From the NCBI GenBank assembly GCA_026196105.1, contig JAPHRK010000056.1, forward strand, positions 1 to 43,684: 43,684 bases of DNA. The letters run 5' to 3'. A program made the translations under genes and the position numbers. Under the pieces are notes generated by a model that saw nothing but the letters and a program-made list of their open reading frames with translations, did no database searches and had not been told where the DNA came from. Below, in pieces: positions 35,596 to 43,029 of the stretch (position 1 is the first letter of the stretch; each line of letters starts with the position of its first letter). The DNA is from Rhodospirillales bacterium (GTDB lineage: Bacteria; Pseudomonadota; Alphaproteobacteria; Rhodospirillales; JAPHRK01).

Positions 35596-36156
35596 TTACT
35601 CAGCAGTATTATTAGTCGTACGTTTAACCTTCTTAAGGTTAGGCACCCAACTTTTAACAGCAACGGCACGCCCCGTATGAGAACGCATCATCTTGGCTCG
35701 TACGACTTTATCAAGTTCTGGAGCATTGCCACTTGGCTTGGTAAAGGACAATCTCATTTCTTCTATAGGAATTTCTGCTTTTCCCTTGCGGCTAGCCACC
35801 AAATAACAAGGTGTCTCTTTGCAAAGTTTATTAAGGTGTTCAACAGAATGGTGCCCAAAACGGCGCCAAATACCATCTAAAAAGGTCTCAGCTTTATAGG
35901 GAAGCTTTTTATCAAGATCAATCTTAGGCCTGCCATGGGAAAAGGCTTTGAAAATATTAGGTTCCAAAGGCCCCATATCATCAGCAATAAAATAGGCTGG
36001 CATCAACTTCTGACCAGGATAGGCTACAGCAAAATATGCCTGAGACAAAAAGAGAAGACGTTGCATCTTCTGAGGTTGAAGATACTCATTGTGATTTAAA
36101 GCTTCATCAAGAAACCAAAATGCGACTTCAAAAGCAGAACTAACCGTAGTAGGCAT
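35596..36156 (-). CDS. Panacea (DUF4065/SocA-like) domain protein
   Basis: The 186-residue protein resembles the Panacea domain (LQPQKMQRLLFLSQAYFA, then ADDMGPLEPNIFKAF). This domain occurs in phage proteins and in antitoxins such as SocA. No small toxin gene is adjacent, so a toxin-antitoxin role is not supported here. The C-terminus is basic (NLKKVKRTT). A GAGGGG site precedes the ATG. Confidence 0.65.
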   Translation of the reverse strand: MPTTVSSAFEVAFWFLDEALNHNEYLQPQKMQRLLFLSQAYFAVAYPGQKLMPAYFIADDMGPLEPNIFKAFSHGRPKIDLDKKLPYKAETFLDGIWRRFGHHSVEHLNKLCKETPCYLVASRKGKAEIPIEEMRLSFTKPSGNAPELDKVVRAKMMRSHTGRAVAVKSWVPNLKKVKRTTNNTAE

Positions 36157-36304
36157 AAACCCCTCAACTTCACTAGTGTCTTATCAATCTAGACACCATA
36201 TAGGGCAGAAGTTGTGAAAATACTAACTCCAATAATTTTTTCTAACTACTTTGGTTTTCTAGTCTATAATAGTTTCCTATCAAACTAATTTTCAAAGAGA
36301 CACA

Positions 36305-37327
36305 ATGGCTAACACCACAAACTCTACATTTTTCATAGGATCCGACGAGATCATCCAAACGGCGAGCCAATGGCTAGAACAAGGCCAACAGGTCGCCTTA
36401 GCAACCGTTGTTCGAACCTGGGGTTCCTCCCCGCGGCCTTTGGGTAGTCAGCTTGTGGTCTCTGAAAGTGGTGAGTTTGAAGGCTCCGTTTCTGGTGGTT
36501 GCATTGAAGGGGCTGTCGTTAAAGAGGCCCAAGAATCTATTGAAAGTGGCACCCCACGCCTTGTAACTTTTGGAGTAGCTGACGCGGATGCGTGGGAAGT
36601 TGGTCTCTCTTGTGGTGGTGAAGTTCATGTTCATGTGCAAAAGGTAGATAAAGATTATCTCAAAACCCTCAGCACAATTCGCCCTTTAACTTTGGTAACA
36701 AACTTAAAATCAGGGGACTATGCTTTTATTGACGGAACAACAGTTACAGGCCCCCTTCCTTTAGATCAAAATATAGTGTCAGCAGCTCAAGAAGCACTTA
36801 TCGCTGATAAATGCCGTACTGAGGATGATCTCTTTATTCATGTCCTTAACCTTCCTTTACGGATGATCGTTGTCGGGGCTGTTCATATTGCTCAAGCCCT
36901 CGTACCTATGGCAAAAATCGCGGGATTTGATGTCACAGTCGTAGACCCCCGCCGGGCTTTTGCCACCCAAGAACGCTTCCCAGAAGCCACCGTTTCAAAC
37001 GAATGGCCTGATGATGCCCTTAACGAGCTAAAACCTGATGCGCGAACGGCTGTTATTACCCTAAGCCACGACCCAAAAATTGACGATCCAGCTCTGCAAG
37101 TAGCTCTGAAGTCACCAGCTTTTTATATTGGCTCCCTAGGTAGCAGACGCACCCACGGCAAACGAGTTGAGCGTTTAAGCGAAGAAGGGTTTAATGAGAC
37201 AGAAATTGGTCGTATCAATGCCCCAGGCGGGCTTGATCTAGGGGCAAAATCTCCTGCTGAAATAGCCGTTTCTATGTTAGCAGAAGCCATAGCGGTTAAA
37301 TATGGAAAGAAACTAAAATCCCAATGA
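36305..37327 (+). CDS. xdhC: XdhC/CoxI family molybdenum cofactor chaperone
   Basis: The 340-residue protein has the N-terminal XdhC domain (TVVRTWGSSPRPLGSQL, SVSGGCIEGAVV) and a C-terminal Rossmann domain (RMIVVGAVHIAQAL, GSLGSRRTHGKR). XdhC binds molybdenum cofactor, supports its sulfuration and inserts it into xanthine dehydrogenase-type enzymes. It is first of four genes joined by ATGA overlaps. A TATAAT at 36265-36270 could be its -10 element; a matching -35 is weak. Confidence 0.9.
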   Translation: MANTTNSTFFIGSDEIIQTASQWLEQGQQVALATVVRTWGSSPRPLGSQLVVSESGEFEGSVSGGCIEGAVVKEAQESIESGTPRLVTFGVADADAWEVGLSCGGEVHVHVQKVDKDYLKTLSTIRPLTLVTNLKSGDYAFIDGTTVTGPLPLDQNIVSAAQEALIADKCRTEDDLFIHVLNLPLRMIVVGAVHIAQALVPMAKIAGFDVTVVDPRRAFATQERFPEATVSNEWPDDALNELKPDARTAVITLSHDPKIDDPALQVALKSPAFYIGSLGSRRTHGKRVERLSEEGFNETEIGRINAPGGLDLGAKSPAEIAVSMLAEAIAVKYGKKLKSQ

Positions 37328-37962
37328 GCAGTACTCCTAGATACCGTATAGCCGCAATAATTTTAGCAGCAGGAAAGTCTCAGCGCATGGGGGCAAACAA
37401 TAAATTGTTGGCTGAGATTGATGGCAAACCGATGATCCGTAGAGTAATTGAGCAAGTTCAAAGCTCTACGGCTGACTCAATTGTTGTGATTACCGGACAT
37501 AATTCAGGCGAACTCTCTAAGGCACTTGGTGATTTTAAAGGTCGTTGCGTCCATAACCCAGATTATGGAGAAGGCATGAGCACTTCGCTTCGTTGTGGCA
37601 TTGAAGCTCTGGAGCAAAACATTGATGGAGCCCTCGTTATTCTTGGAGATATGCCCAAAGTTTCATCAAACCATATCAATAAATTGATTGACGCTTTTGA
37701 CCCAGAAAACTCTGTAGAAGCCTGCCTTCCAGTGTATGAGAATAAAAGAGGCAACCCAGTTCTTTGGGGGCGTCGATATTTCGATGACATTAGAGCTATA
37801 TCTGGAGACAAAGGGGCTCGAGATTTAATTCTTAAGTTTGAGAACAAAATCACGCTGGTTAATATGAGTGATGATGGTATCTTTGTGGATGTCGATACTC
37901 CAGAATCCCTAGAGAAACTCAAAAAGACAAACCTCAGTAAAAAGAGCATGACGTTATCATGA
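37324..37962 (+). CDS. MobA-like nucleotidyltransferase (MocA-type)
   Basis: The 212-residue protein has the nucleotidyltransferase start IILAAGKSQRMGANNKLLAE and a later VILGDMPKVS metal-binding segment. MobA-like proteins of this kind (such as MocA) add CMP to molybdopterin for xanthine dehydrogenase-type enzymes; use of CTP rather than GTP is inferred from the xdhC neighbour. Start and stop overlap its neighbours by 4 nt. Confidence 0.87.
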   Translation: MSSTPRYRIAAIILAAGKSQRMGANNKLLAEIDGKPMIRRVIEQVQSSTADSIVVITGHNSGELSKALGDFKGRCVHNPDYGEGMSTSLRCGIEALEQNIDGALVILGDMPKVSSNHINKLIDAFDPENSVEACLPVYENKRGNPVLWGRRYFDDIRAISGDKGARDLILKFENKITLVNMSDDGIFVDVDTPESLEKLKKTNLSKKSMTLS

Positions 37963-39179
37963 CTTTTGACCCATTATCTCTACGTAATCAATTTCCTATC
38001 TTCAGAACAAACCTTGATAAACCTTTGTTCTATTTAGATAATGCGGCGAGCACACAAATGCCTCAAACGGTTATTGATGCGGTCACTGAATATGAAACCC
38101 ACTCTCGGGCAAATGTTTCCCGTGGAGTTCACCGCCTTGCTGAAGCGGCAACAGAAAACTTTGAAGCTGCCCGCCAAACTGTCGCCCGATATATTGGTGC
38201 TACAAGCCCAAAAGAAGTTATTTTTACCTCCGGGACCACAGACGCTATTAATCTAGTTGCCCAAACTTTTGGCGAACAGTTAGAAAAAGGCGATGAAGTA
38301 GTTGTCACTTTGGCGGAGCATCACAGTAATTGGGTTCCTTGGTATATGTTAGCCAAGCAAAAAGGAATTATTCTCAAGTTCCTGCCTGTTGAAGATAATG
38401 GCCGCTTGGATTTATCTAAATTAGATCAAGTTGTTACTTCCAAATGCCGTCTAATCGCTGCAACTCATTGTTCAAACGTTACTGGCGCGATTACCGATGT
38501 ATCCGCACTTGTTAAAGCCGCCAAAAGCGTCGGCGCTAAAGTTCTGTTAGATGGCGCGCAGATGGTCCCCCATGGTCCGGTCGATGTTGGGGCTCTTGGC
38601 GTTGATTTTTATGCCTTCTCTGGGCACAAAATGTATGCTCCCAATGGAATTGGCGTCTTATGGGGGCAGCAGTCCCTTTTGGAAACGCTCCCCCCTTACA
38701 GAGGTGGTGGCGGTATGATTAGATCGGTCTCGCTTGAGGGGATCACTTATGCCCCACCTCCCGAGCGATTTGAAGCTGGCACTCCTCCCATTGCTCAAGC
38801 CGTGGGCCTTAAAGCCGCTATAGAATGGATTGAAAGCATTGACCTTCATGAGGCAACCAAAGTCAGTCATAGCCTAATGGAAACTCTGCTGACTGAGATG
38901 GAAGCTCAAAAAGGATTGCGGATTATTGGCCCTGTGGGGGTAAATGATCGCCTTCCTGTAGTCTCTTTCACGCTACGCGATGCCCACCCCCATGATGTAA
39001 GCCAAATACTTGATAGCATTGGCGTTGCTGTTCGAGGGGGGCATCATTGCGCTCAACCCCTTATGGAAGCTTATGAAATCGACGGCTGCACAAGGGCAAG
39101 TTTTGGTCTTTATAATGACTATAGCGACGTCCAAACCCTTTTGAACGGTATTGATAAAGTAAGAGGCATCTTTTCATGA
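37959..39179 (+). CDS. Cysteine desulfurase, SufS/CsdA type
   Basis: The 406-residue class V aminotransferase starts FPIFRTNLDKPLFYLDNAA. It has the PLP lysine near residue 224 (FSGHKMYAPNGIG) and the active cysteine near residue 364 (RGGHHCAQPLM). It removes sulfur from cysteine. In Rhodobacter capsulatus a NifS4 desulfurase supplies sulfur to molybdenum cofactor on XdhC, and the operon here has the same logic. An Fe-S cluster role with the SufU-like partner is the alternative. Confidence 0.9.
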   Translation: MTFDPLSLRNQFPIFRTNLDKPLFYLDNAASTQMPQTVIDAVTEYETHSRANVSRGVHRLAEAATENFEAARQTVARYIGATSPKEVIFTSGTTDAINLVAQTFGEQLEKGDEVVVTLAEHHSNWVPWYMLAKQKGIILKFLPVEDNGRLDLSKLDQVVTSKCRLIAATHCSNVTGAITDVSALVKAAKSVGAKVLLDGAQMVPHGPVDVGALGVDFYAFSGHKMYAPNGIGVLWGQQSLLETLPPYRGGGGMIRSVSLEGITYAPPPERFEAGTPPIAQAVGLKAAIEWIESIDLHEATKVSHSLMETLLTEMEAQKGLRIIGPVGVNDRLPVVSFTLRDAHPHDVSQILDSIGVAVRGGHHCAQPLMEAYEIDGCTRASFGLYNDYSDVQTLLNGIDKVRGIFS

Positions 39180-39586
39180 GTAGCAACCTCTATCAGGACA
39201 AAATCATTGCTCTGTCAAAAGATTTATCCAACGCAGGTCGATTGGACAAACCAGATACAACAGCAACCCTGGATAATCCTCTTTGTGGTGACCGAGTAAC
39301 CCTCGATATCAAACTCAAAAATAATGGCATTTCGGAACTAAGCCATCATGTTCGAGGATGTGCACTCTGCAAGGCATCAGCTGCGCTCTTAGCGACTGAA
39401 GGCAAAGCAAAAACCTCTGAAGAGTTAATGGAAATGACGGTCGCCTTGGAGAATTATTTCAAAGAAGGGAAAAAACTTCCTGAGGGCTGGCAAACTTATG
39501 AAGTTTTTGCGCCAGTGAAAGACCATAAAAGTCGTTATGACTGCGTGCTTCTCCCCCTTAAGGCCGCAGTTGAAGCTTTGTCTTAA
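39176..39586 (+). CDS. SufU-like iron-sulfur scaffold / sulfur acceptor
   Basis: The 136-residue protein has the IscU/SufU ligand set: Cys37 and Asp39 (NPLCGDRV), Cys62 (RGCALCKAS) and Cys123 (YDCVLLPL); Cys65 is an extra cysteine. SufU proteins accept sulfur from SufS via a zinc site. It is the last of the four-gene operon, overlapping the desulfurase by 4 nt. The remnant flagellar gene ends 6 bp downstream on the other strand. Confidence 0.85.
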   Translation: MSSNLYQDKIIALSKDLSNAGRLDKPDTTATLDNPLCGDRVTLDIKLKNNGISELSHHVRGCALCKASAALLATEGKAKTSEELMEMTVALENYFKEGKKLPEGWQTYEVFAPVKDHKSRYDCVLLPLKAAVEALS

Positions 39587-39591
39587 AACTC

Positions 39592-39720
39592 TTACCTCAA
39601 GCCAGGAATTTTTTGAAGCAATTCATCCAAACCTTTTATCACCGTTAGGTTAGCTGAATACGCATGTTTTGCTTGAAGCATAGCCACATGTTCTTGCACA
39701 AGAACATGAATTGTAAGTGG
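39592..39720 (-). pseudogene. C-terminal fragment of a split flagellar rod-like gene
   Basis: On the minus strand an open stretch ends in HVAMLQAKHAYSANLTVIKG, then LDELLQKIPGLR and a TAA. The MxxAxxAYxANxxVIxxxDELL pattern is the C-terminal helix of flagellar rod/hook family proteins. The frame is closed by a TAA upstream and has no start or ribosome site. It fits the missing end of the N-terminal fragment at 40860-41062, the two being separated by about 1.1 kb of inserted DNA. Confidence 0.7.
39687..39708. repeat. Perfect 10-bp inverted repeat at the pseudogene junction
   Basis: CATGTTCTTG and CAAGAACATG flank a 2-nt centre. The repeat lies within the first codons of the C-terminal flagellar fragment. 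It may be chance, a protein-binding dyad or relate to the insertion junction. Confidence 0.5.
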
Positions 39721-39763
39721 TTATTTTTCACTAAAATTTATCTACTTTGTTTGCAATAACCAC
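39717..39763. repeat. 9-bp inverted repeat between attC site and flagellar fragment
   Basis: GTGGTTATT (39717-39725) and AATAACCAC (39755-39763) are perfect reverse complements around 29 nt. It sits in non-coding DNA between the cassette end and the flagellar C-terminal fragment. No known function. Confidence 0.45.
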
Positions 39764-39778
39764 CAAAATGACACGGCG

Positions 39779-39838
39779 ACATAACGTCGCTAATCAGCCG
39801 CGCGGCTTTTTGCGTCGGCTGCATTAGCCTTGTTTGGC
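39779..39838 (-). repeat. Integron-type attC recombination site
   Basis: On the minus strand the 60-bp site begins with the R''-like box GCCAAAC, inside the last codons of the methyltransferase gene, and ends with the R'-like box GTTATGT. Between them GCTAAT-G-CAGCCG pairs with CGGCTG-ATTAGC, leaving one unpaired G, as in folded attC sites. The gene's stop codon lies within the site, as is common in cassettes. No integrase gene is present in the window. Confidence 0.75.
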
Positions 39839-40624
39839 CATTTTTCTTTTTATGAGCATTGTTGAACAGGTGATCTCTTCTTCAAGATTATAATACTCCT
39901 CTTCCTGTTTTCGTATATAGCCCTCAAACAGCTCTTTTTTATTTGGATACTTCAACATTAATTCGTGGCACCTTCTTTTTATGTCTTGATACTGTTTTTC
40001 ATATTCACTTTTATCACTTATTTCATCACCGAGATATTCCTTGATAATTTCCATATCGGCCGTTTTTATTTGGTTTATCAGATCTTTCTTTGTTCCAATT
40101 ATCACATGGTTGAAATCGTTACTTTTTTCGATATACCCATCGTCGAGTATGATGATACCGTCATCGCATAATATGGGTTTTAACCTTTCCATTGTTGTAT
40201 AGTAGTCCCCGTATACCGGGCCAATTGACCCAAGAATAATAAAATCATATTTTCCTTGTATCTTGTCTGTTTTTCTTATGTCACCAACTTCGAATTTACA
40301 GTTTGTTATCCCTCTCATTCTTGCTTGCTCATTTGCATAATCAATAAACTCTTTTATCCCGTCTATTCCTAAGCATTCTGATTTCATATGTTGAGCTAAT
40401 TCAATTAATATTGCTCCTTTTCCGCATCCTAAATCTATTATTTTCACTGTTTTTTTGGTGTTGTTTTCCTTGACTATTCTTGTAAGTGATTGTGCTGAAG
40501 AACCTATTTCATGAAAATCTTGCAAAATATATGGCAAATATTCCACTAATTTAACATCCTCACAATCCATTGATGTCGCAATACTTTCCTGTTCTGTGTT
40601 TATTATATCATTCTTCGAATCCAT
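39824..40624 (-). CDS. SAM-dependent methyltransferase in an integron-type cassette
   Basis: The 266-residue class I methyltransferase has motif I IIDLGCGKGAILIELA near residue 64. An acidic residue follows strand 2 (LGIDGIKEF), then VGDIRKTD and YDFIILGSIG. The substrate is unknown. The gene is AT-rich with isoleucine-, lysine- and glutamate-rich protein composition, unlike its neighbours, suggesting transfer. It starts only 28 nt inside the cassette with a strong GGAGG 7 nt before the ATG, and its stop is within the attC site. The cassette spans about 39785-40652 by the G|TT cut rule. Confidence 0.85.
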   Translation of the reverse strand: MDSKNDIINTEQESIATSMDCEDVKLVEYLPYILQDFHEIGSSAQSLTRIVKENNTKKTVKIIDLGCGKGAILIELAQHMKSECLGIDGIKEFIDYANEQARMRGITNCKFEVGDIRKTDKIQGKYDFIILGSIGPVYGDYYTTMERLKPILCDDGIIILDDGYIEKSNDFNHVIIGTKKDLINQIKTADMEIIKEYLGDEISDKSEYEKQYQDIKRRCHELMLKYPNKKELFEGYIRKQEEEYYNLEEEITCSTMLIKRKMAKQG

Positions 40625-40646
40625 CTTTCTTCCTCCAGAATTATGG

Positions 40647-40653
40647 GCCTAAC
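40647..40653 (-). other. R'-like box (GTTAGGC) at the upstream edge of the cassette
   Basis: GTTAGGC on the minus strand is a standard integron core site and marks the likely cut at G|TTAGGC where the cassette begins. It is roughly complementary to the cassette's own R'' box (GCCAAAC versus expected GCCTAAC, one mismatch). Just upstream are 15-bp arms at 40657-40671 and 40696-40710 that pair with one mismatch, but no clear R'' box follows, so a full attC is not established. Confidence 0.55.
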
Positions 40654-40859
40654 GCTTATTGAAAAGCCATGGCGCTTGTACACCATTTAATGAGACATGG
40701 CTCTTCAATACCCCAAATCGGGACATTATTGTGATCAGTTGTGAAAGCCAGAAATAAATATTATTATAAAACAACACCATAGCGCACATGGCCGCACATA
40801 AAATCCCCACCGAAAATATTCGAATTTTGTCTAATAATTGAGCATATTCAGCGACGTCA
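40649..40859 (-). other. Fused membrane-segment reading frame of foreign origin
   Basis: In frame after the flagellar fragment come about 70 codons. They contain a hydrophobic helix (FSVGILCAAMCAMVLFY) and then NNIYFWLSQLITIMS, ending in a TAG inside the R'-like box. This part has no flagellar similarity. It may be the tail of another gene brought in by the insertion, or meaningless sequence. The boundary with the flagellar part, near 40860, is approximate. Confidence 0.4.
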
Positions 40860-41062
40860 ATAAGCCCATTAACTTTCGCACTTGTAACGACCACACCCTG
40901 GACACCGCCTCCTACTTTTGGGGATTGGCTTATGGCTTTAACTTCTACTGGGGTATAGTTTTCTGAATGGGCAGTAACGATATTATCAGCATGGGCGGCA
41001 ACCTTGCTATTATTAATCAGCAAACCCTAATTTGATATTTCTATTGCCTGACTTAAACCCAT
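40860..41062 (-). pseudogene. N-terminal fragment of a flagellar rod-like gene with amber codon
   Basis: From an ATG at 41062 the minus strand reads MGLSQAIEISN, then a TAG, then GLLINNSKVAAHADNIV, ENYTPVEVKAIS and KVGGGVQGVVV. The ADNI-x-GY-like-GGGVQ pattern is the N-terminal region of small FlgB/FlgC-like proteins common in alphaproteobacteria. The frame then runs into unrelated sequence (next entry). The amber codon at codon 12 and the loss of the C-terminal end (found at 39592-39720) make it a pseudogene. Confidence 0.7.
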
Positions 41063-41158
41063 TTCTAACAGTCATATTTTTGTTGTCTACAAGCACACTT
41101 TATACCCGCGCCGAAACGTATTCTATGACGGCCATCACAGATAAATTGAGCCAAGGAT

Positions 41159-41584
41159 TTAGAGATTAAAGTTAAAGGTTTCACCCCGAGGGGCCGTATC
41201 AGGTATTCCAGCTTGGGAATTACGCTCATAAATACCAGCTACCATTGAAAGCTTATAAAGAAACCTGGACTTTGCGGCCCCTTCTTGTTCACTCGCGCCT
41301 TCATTACCACTAGATTTTTCAAAGGAAGCAATAAAGTCTGTCCCTGAACCATAATCAAGATGAGGGCGTCCATTGGGTGTAAACTGTTGTTGAGGTTTAT
41401 CTTGTCCATAGGCGAAATCATGGAATTCTTGAGCAAAAGATTCAGCTAGAACACCACCACTTGCACTGAGGTCGCTTACAGATGATCCACTAACATTAGC
41501 TATATTCTTAAAACCCGCAGCAGAACGCCCACCGACAACAGTCGGTGTAGTCGTTGCTTGAATTGAGCGCGGTATAGTAGCCAT
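41159..41584 (-). CDS. Hypothetical protein
   Basis: I do not recognise this protein. It has 141 residues from the ATG at 41584 (MATIPRSIQATTTPTVVGGR). An in-frame ATG at 41638 would add 18 residues, and neither has a clear ribosome site. It is Ser/Gly/Ala-rich in the first half, has no signal peptide or membrane segment, and ends in ETFNFNL. The C-terminal part (SRFLYKLSMVAGIYERN) may form a helix. It lies just upstream of the broken flagellar-like gene on the same strand, so a flagellar link is possible. Confidence 0.55.
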   Translation of the reverse strand: MATIPRSIQATTTPTVVGGRSAAGFKNIANVSGSSVSDLSASGGVLAESFAQEFHDFAYGQDKPQQQFTPNGRPHLDYGSGTDFIASFEKSSGNEGASEQEGAAKSRFLYKLSMVAGIYERNSQAGIPDTAPRGETFNFNL

Positions 41585-41643
41585 GTTATTTATACAGCCA
41601 AAAAAACCTAGATTAGTCCATCTACTAGGATAATCCATTTTTG

Positions 41644-41769
41644 CTATTTTTTCAATGATTTGCCTGTTTCTAAGCGTCTAAACACAACATATTGATCAGA
41701 GGCGACATACCTGTCCTGCCGATAGAAAGGCAGATAAATGCCTATCAAGTTGATATTTAAGGATGATTC
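41644..41769 (-). pseudogene. Possible remnant of an unidentified coding sequence
   Basis: In the 273-bp gap between genes the minus strand has a 41-codon open stretch with protein-like composition (IYLPFYRQDRYVASDQYVVF) ending in GKSLKK and a TAG. It has no start codon with a ribosome site and is preceded by a stop. It looks like the C-terminus of a larger protein, but I cannot name the family. Confidence 0.3.
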
Positions 41770-41857
41770 TTAAGTCAGATAAATGGTAAGTTTTAAGGTT
41801 TAAATTTTATTTGTAGGTGCAAAAAGGTGCGAATCCAAAAATTAAATATAAAAGTAA

Positions 41858-42352
41858 CTAGTAATTTGCGCCGCTTTTCCATCCACCAACAAACCGCCAA
41901 GCCCCATCAGGCTGTTGGCATGCTGACATTTTCTCTAATTGAAAACCTTCGTTTCCACTAACAGTTATGTAAACATCACGACAGGTAAATCCGCCTTGTC
42001 CTTTATAAGAACGTACTGGCGTAAAGCTACCATTGTTACCAGTTTCTGGATTATTCCACCCCTGAGTTTGGCCTGTTGGTCCATGATCTAAAGTTGCCGC
42101 AGCTGTTTTATCGAAAGCCCAGCGATCAGAGGTTGTCATATTGCGTGCTAAAGTAAGACCAGATATTCCACCAATAGCCGCTCCTACCCCAGTAGAAAGC
42201 AATCGAAGAGCACCATCGCCAAATTGATAACCGATAATACCACCAATAGCTGTACCTGCTATTGTCATGTATTTCTCATCAGTGTCCATATCCCCCACAA
42301 CCGTGCAAGATGAAACAGATAATGCCGCCACTAAGAGTATTGTCTTTTTCAA
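41858..42352 (-). CDS. Glycine-zipper surface lipoprotein (17 kDa antigen-like)
   Basis: The 164-residue protein has a lipoprotein signal with the cysteine in SVSSC. A glycine-zipper segment follows (AGTAIGGIIGYQFGDG, GVGAAIGGISGL), as in outer-membrane 17 kDa antigen/RT0821-type proteins. The C-terminal domain reads CRDVYITVSGNEGF and ends GGWKSGANY. The TTG at 42352 is chosen because AAGGAGG lies 5-6 nt upstream; the GTG at 42373 lacks a site. It should be anchored in the outer membrane; role unknown. Confidence 0.8.
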   Translation of the reverse strand: MKKTILLVAALSVSSCTVVGDMDTDEKYMTIAGTAIGGIIGYQFGDGALRLLSTGVGAAIGGISGLTLARNMTTSDRWAFDKTAAATLDHGPTGQTQGWNNPETGNNGSFTPVRSYKGQGGFTCRDVYITVSGNEGFQLEKMSACQQPDGAWRFVGGWKSGANY

Positions 42353-42439
42353 AGCACCCTCCTTCGAGCGCACAACATGCAGTTTAGCAAATTATTTTGA
42401 CTCAAAAACATTTCCAATGCCTTAACATTATTACTTTTA

Positions 42440-42892
42440 TTATTGTTTTAGATGTTGTGGAAGTGTCGGCGGGACTTCTGGTTCTGCCACAGGGACTTGA
42501 ATAGGGGCCAGTGGATTACTTTGTTGTTTGTTTTGAGGCCATTGAGATTTTTTAACAGTCACACTATCCGCAATAACGGGCTGTCCCACACATGAGAAAT
42601 ACGCTCTTGCAGGAAGAAAAACCGGGCAAGCGAGGAAATCGTGCTTCACAAATTTAGCTTGGCGATTGGTGAGTGCGCATTCTTTCTCTGCCAGGGCAAT
42701 GACATTTTGTGGCTGAGTCATTTCAGCGTTATAACAAACAAGAACCTGATTTGTAATTGCTACAGTCTCAGTACCATGAACCACATTTTGCTCTGTCGTT
42801 GAGTAGACATAGGGGGCAATTGTCCCACATCCGGAAAGGAAGAAAACAGCTAAAAAAATTAATGATCGAGTAGTAAAAAAAAATGTTTCCAT
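42440..42892 (-). CDS. Small lipoprotein of unknown function
   Basis: The 150-residue protein has a lipoprotein signal (LIFLAVFFLSGCG). The mature part carries further cysteines at VLVCYNAE, EKECALT, FLACPVF and YFSCVGQ and a proline-rich C-terminus (VAEPEVPPTLP). It might form disulfide bonds in the periplasm. I do not recognise the family. It is divergent from fliG and upstream of the glycine-zipper lipoprotein gene. Confidence 0.7.
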   Translation of the reverse strand: METFFFTTRSLIFLAVFFLSGCGTIAPYVYSTTEQNVVHGTETVAITNQVLVCYNAEMTQPQNVIALAEKECALTNRQAKFVKHDFLACPVFLPARAYFSCVGQPVIADSVTVKKSQWPQNKQQSNPLAPIQVPVAEPEVPPTLPQHLKQ

Positions 42893-43029
42893 AAAATCTT
42901 AATACCCTTAAAATATAAGAAGAACAATCATCGTATACTTGTCACACTTTAGTTTACCTTTAGTGCTATGCTTTTTATATCAGATTACTTAACTATTAAC
43001 TTAATTTCCAACTGAGGAGAACCCCTCTT

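Noticed and set aside
35596-36156. Toxin-antitoxin module based on the Panacea-like domain
   Set aside because: No small toxin gene is adjacent; the neighbours are a DUF192 gene and xdhC on the other strand.
39587-39823. Integron integrase or attI next to the cassette
   Set aside because: No integrase-like reading frame was found; the region holds the flagellar fragment and small inverted repeats.
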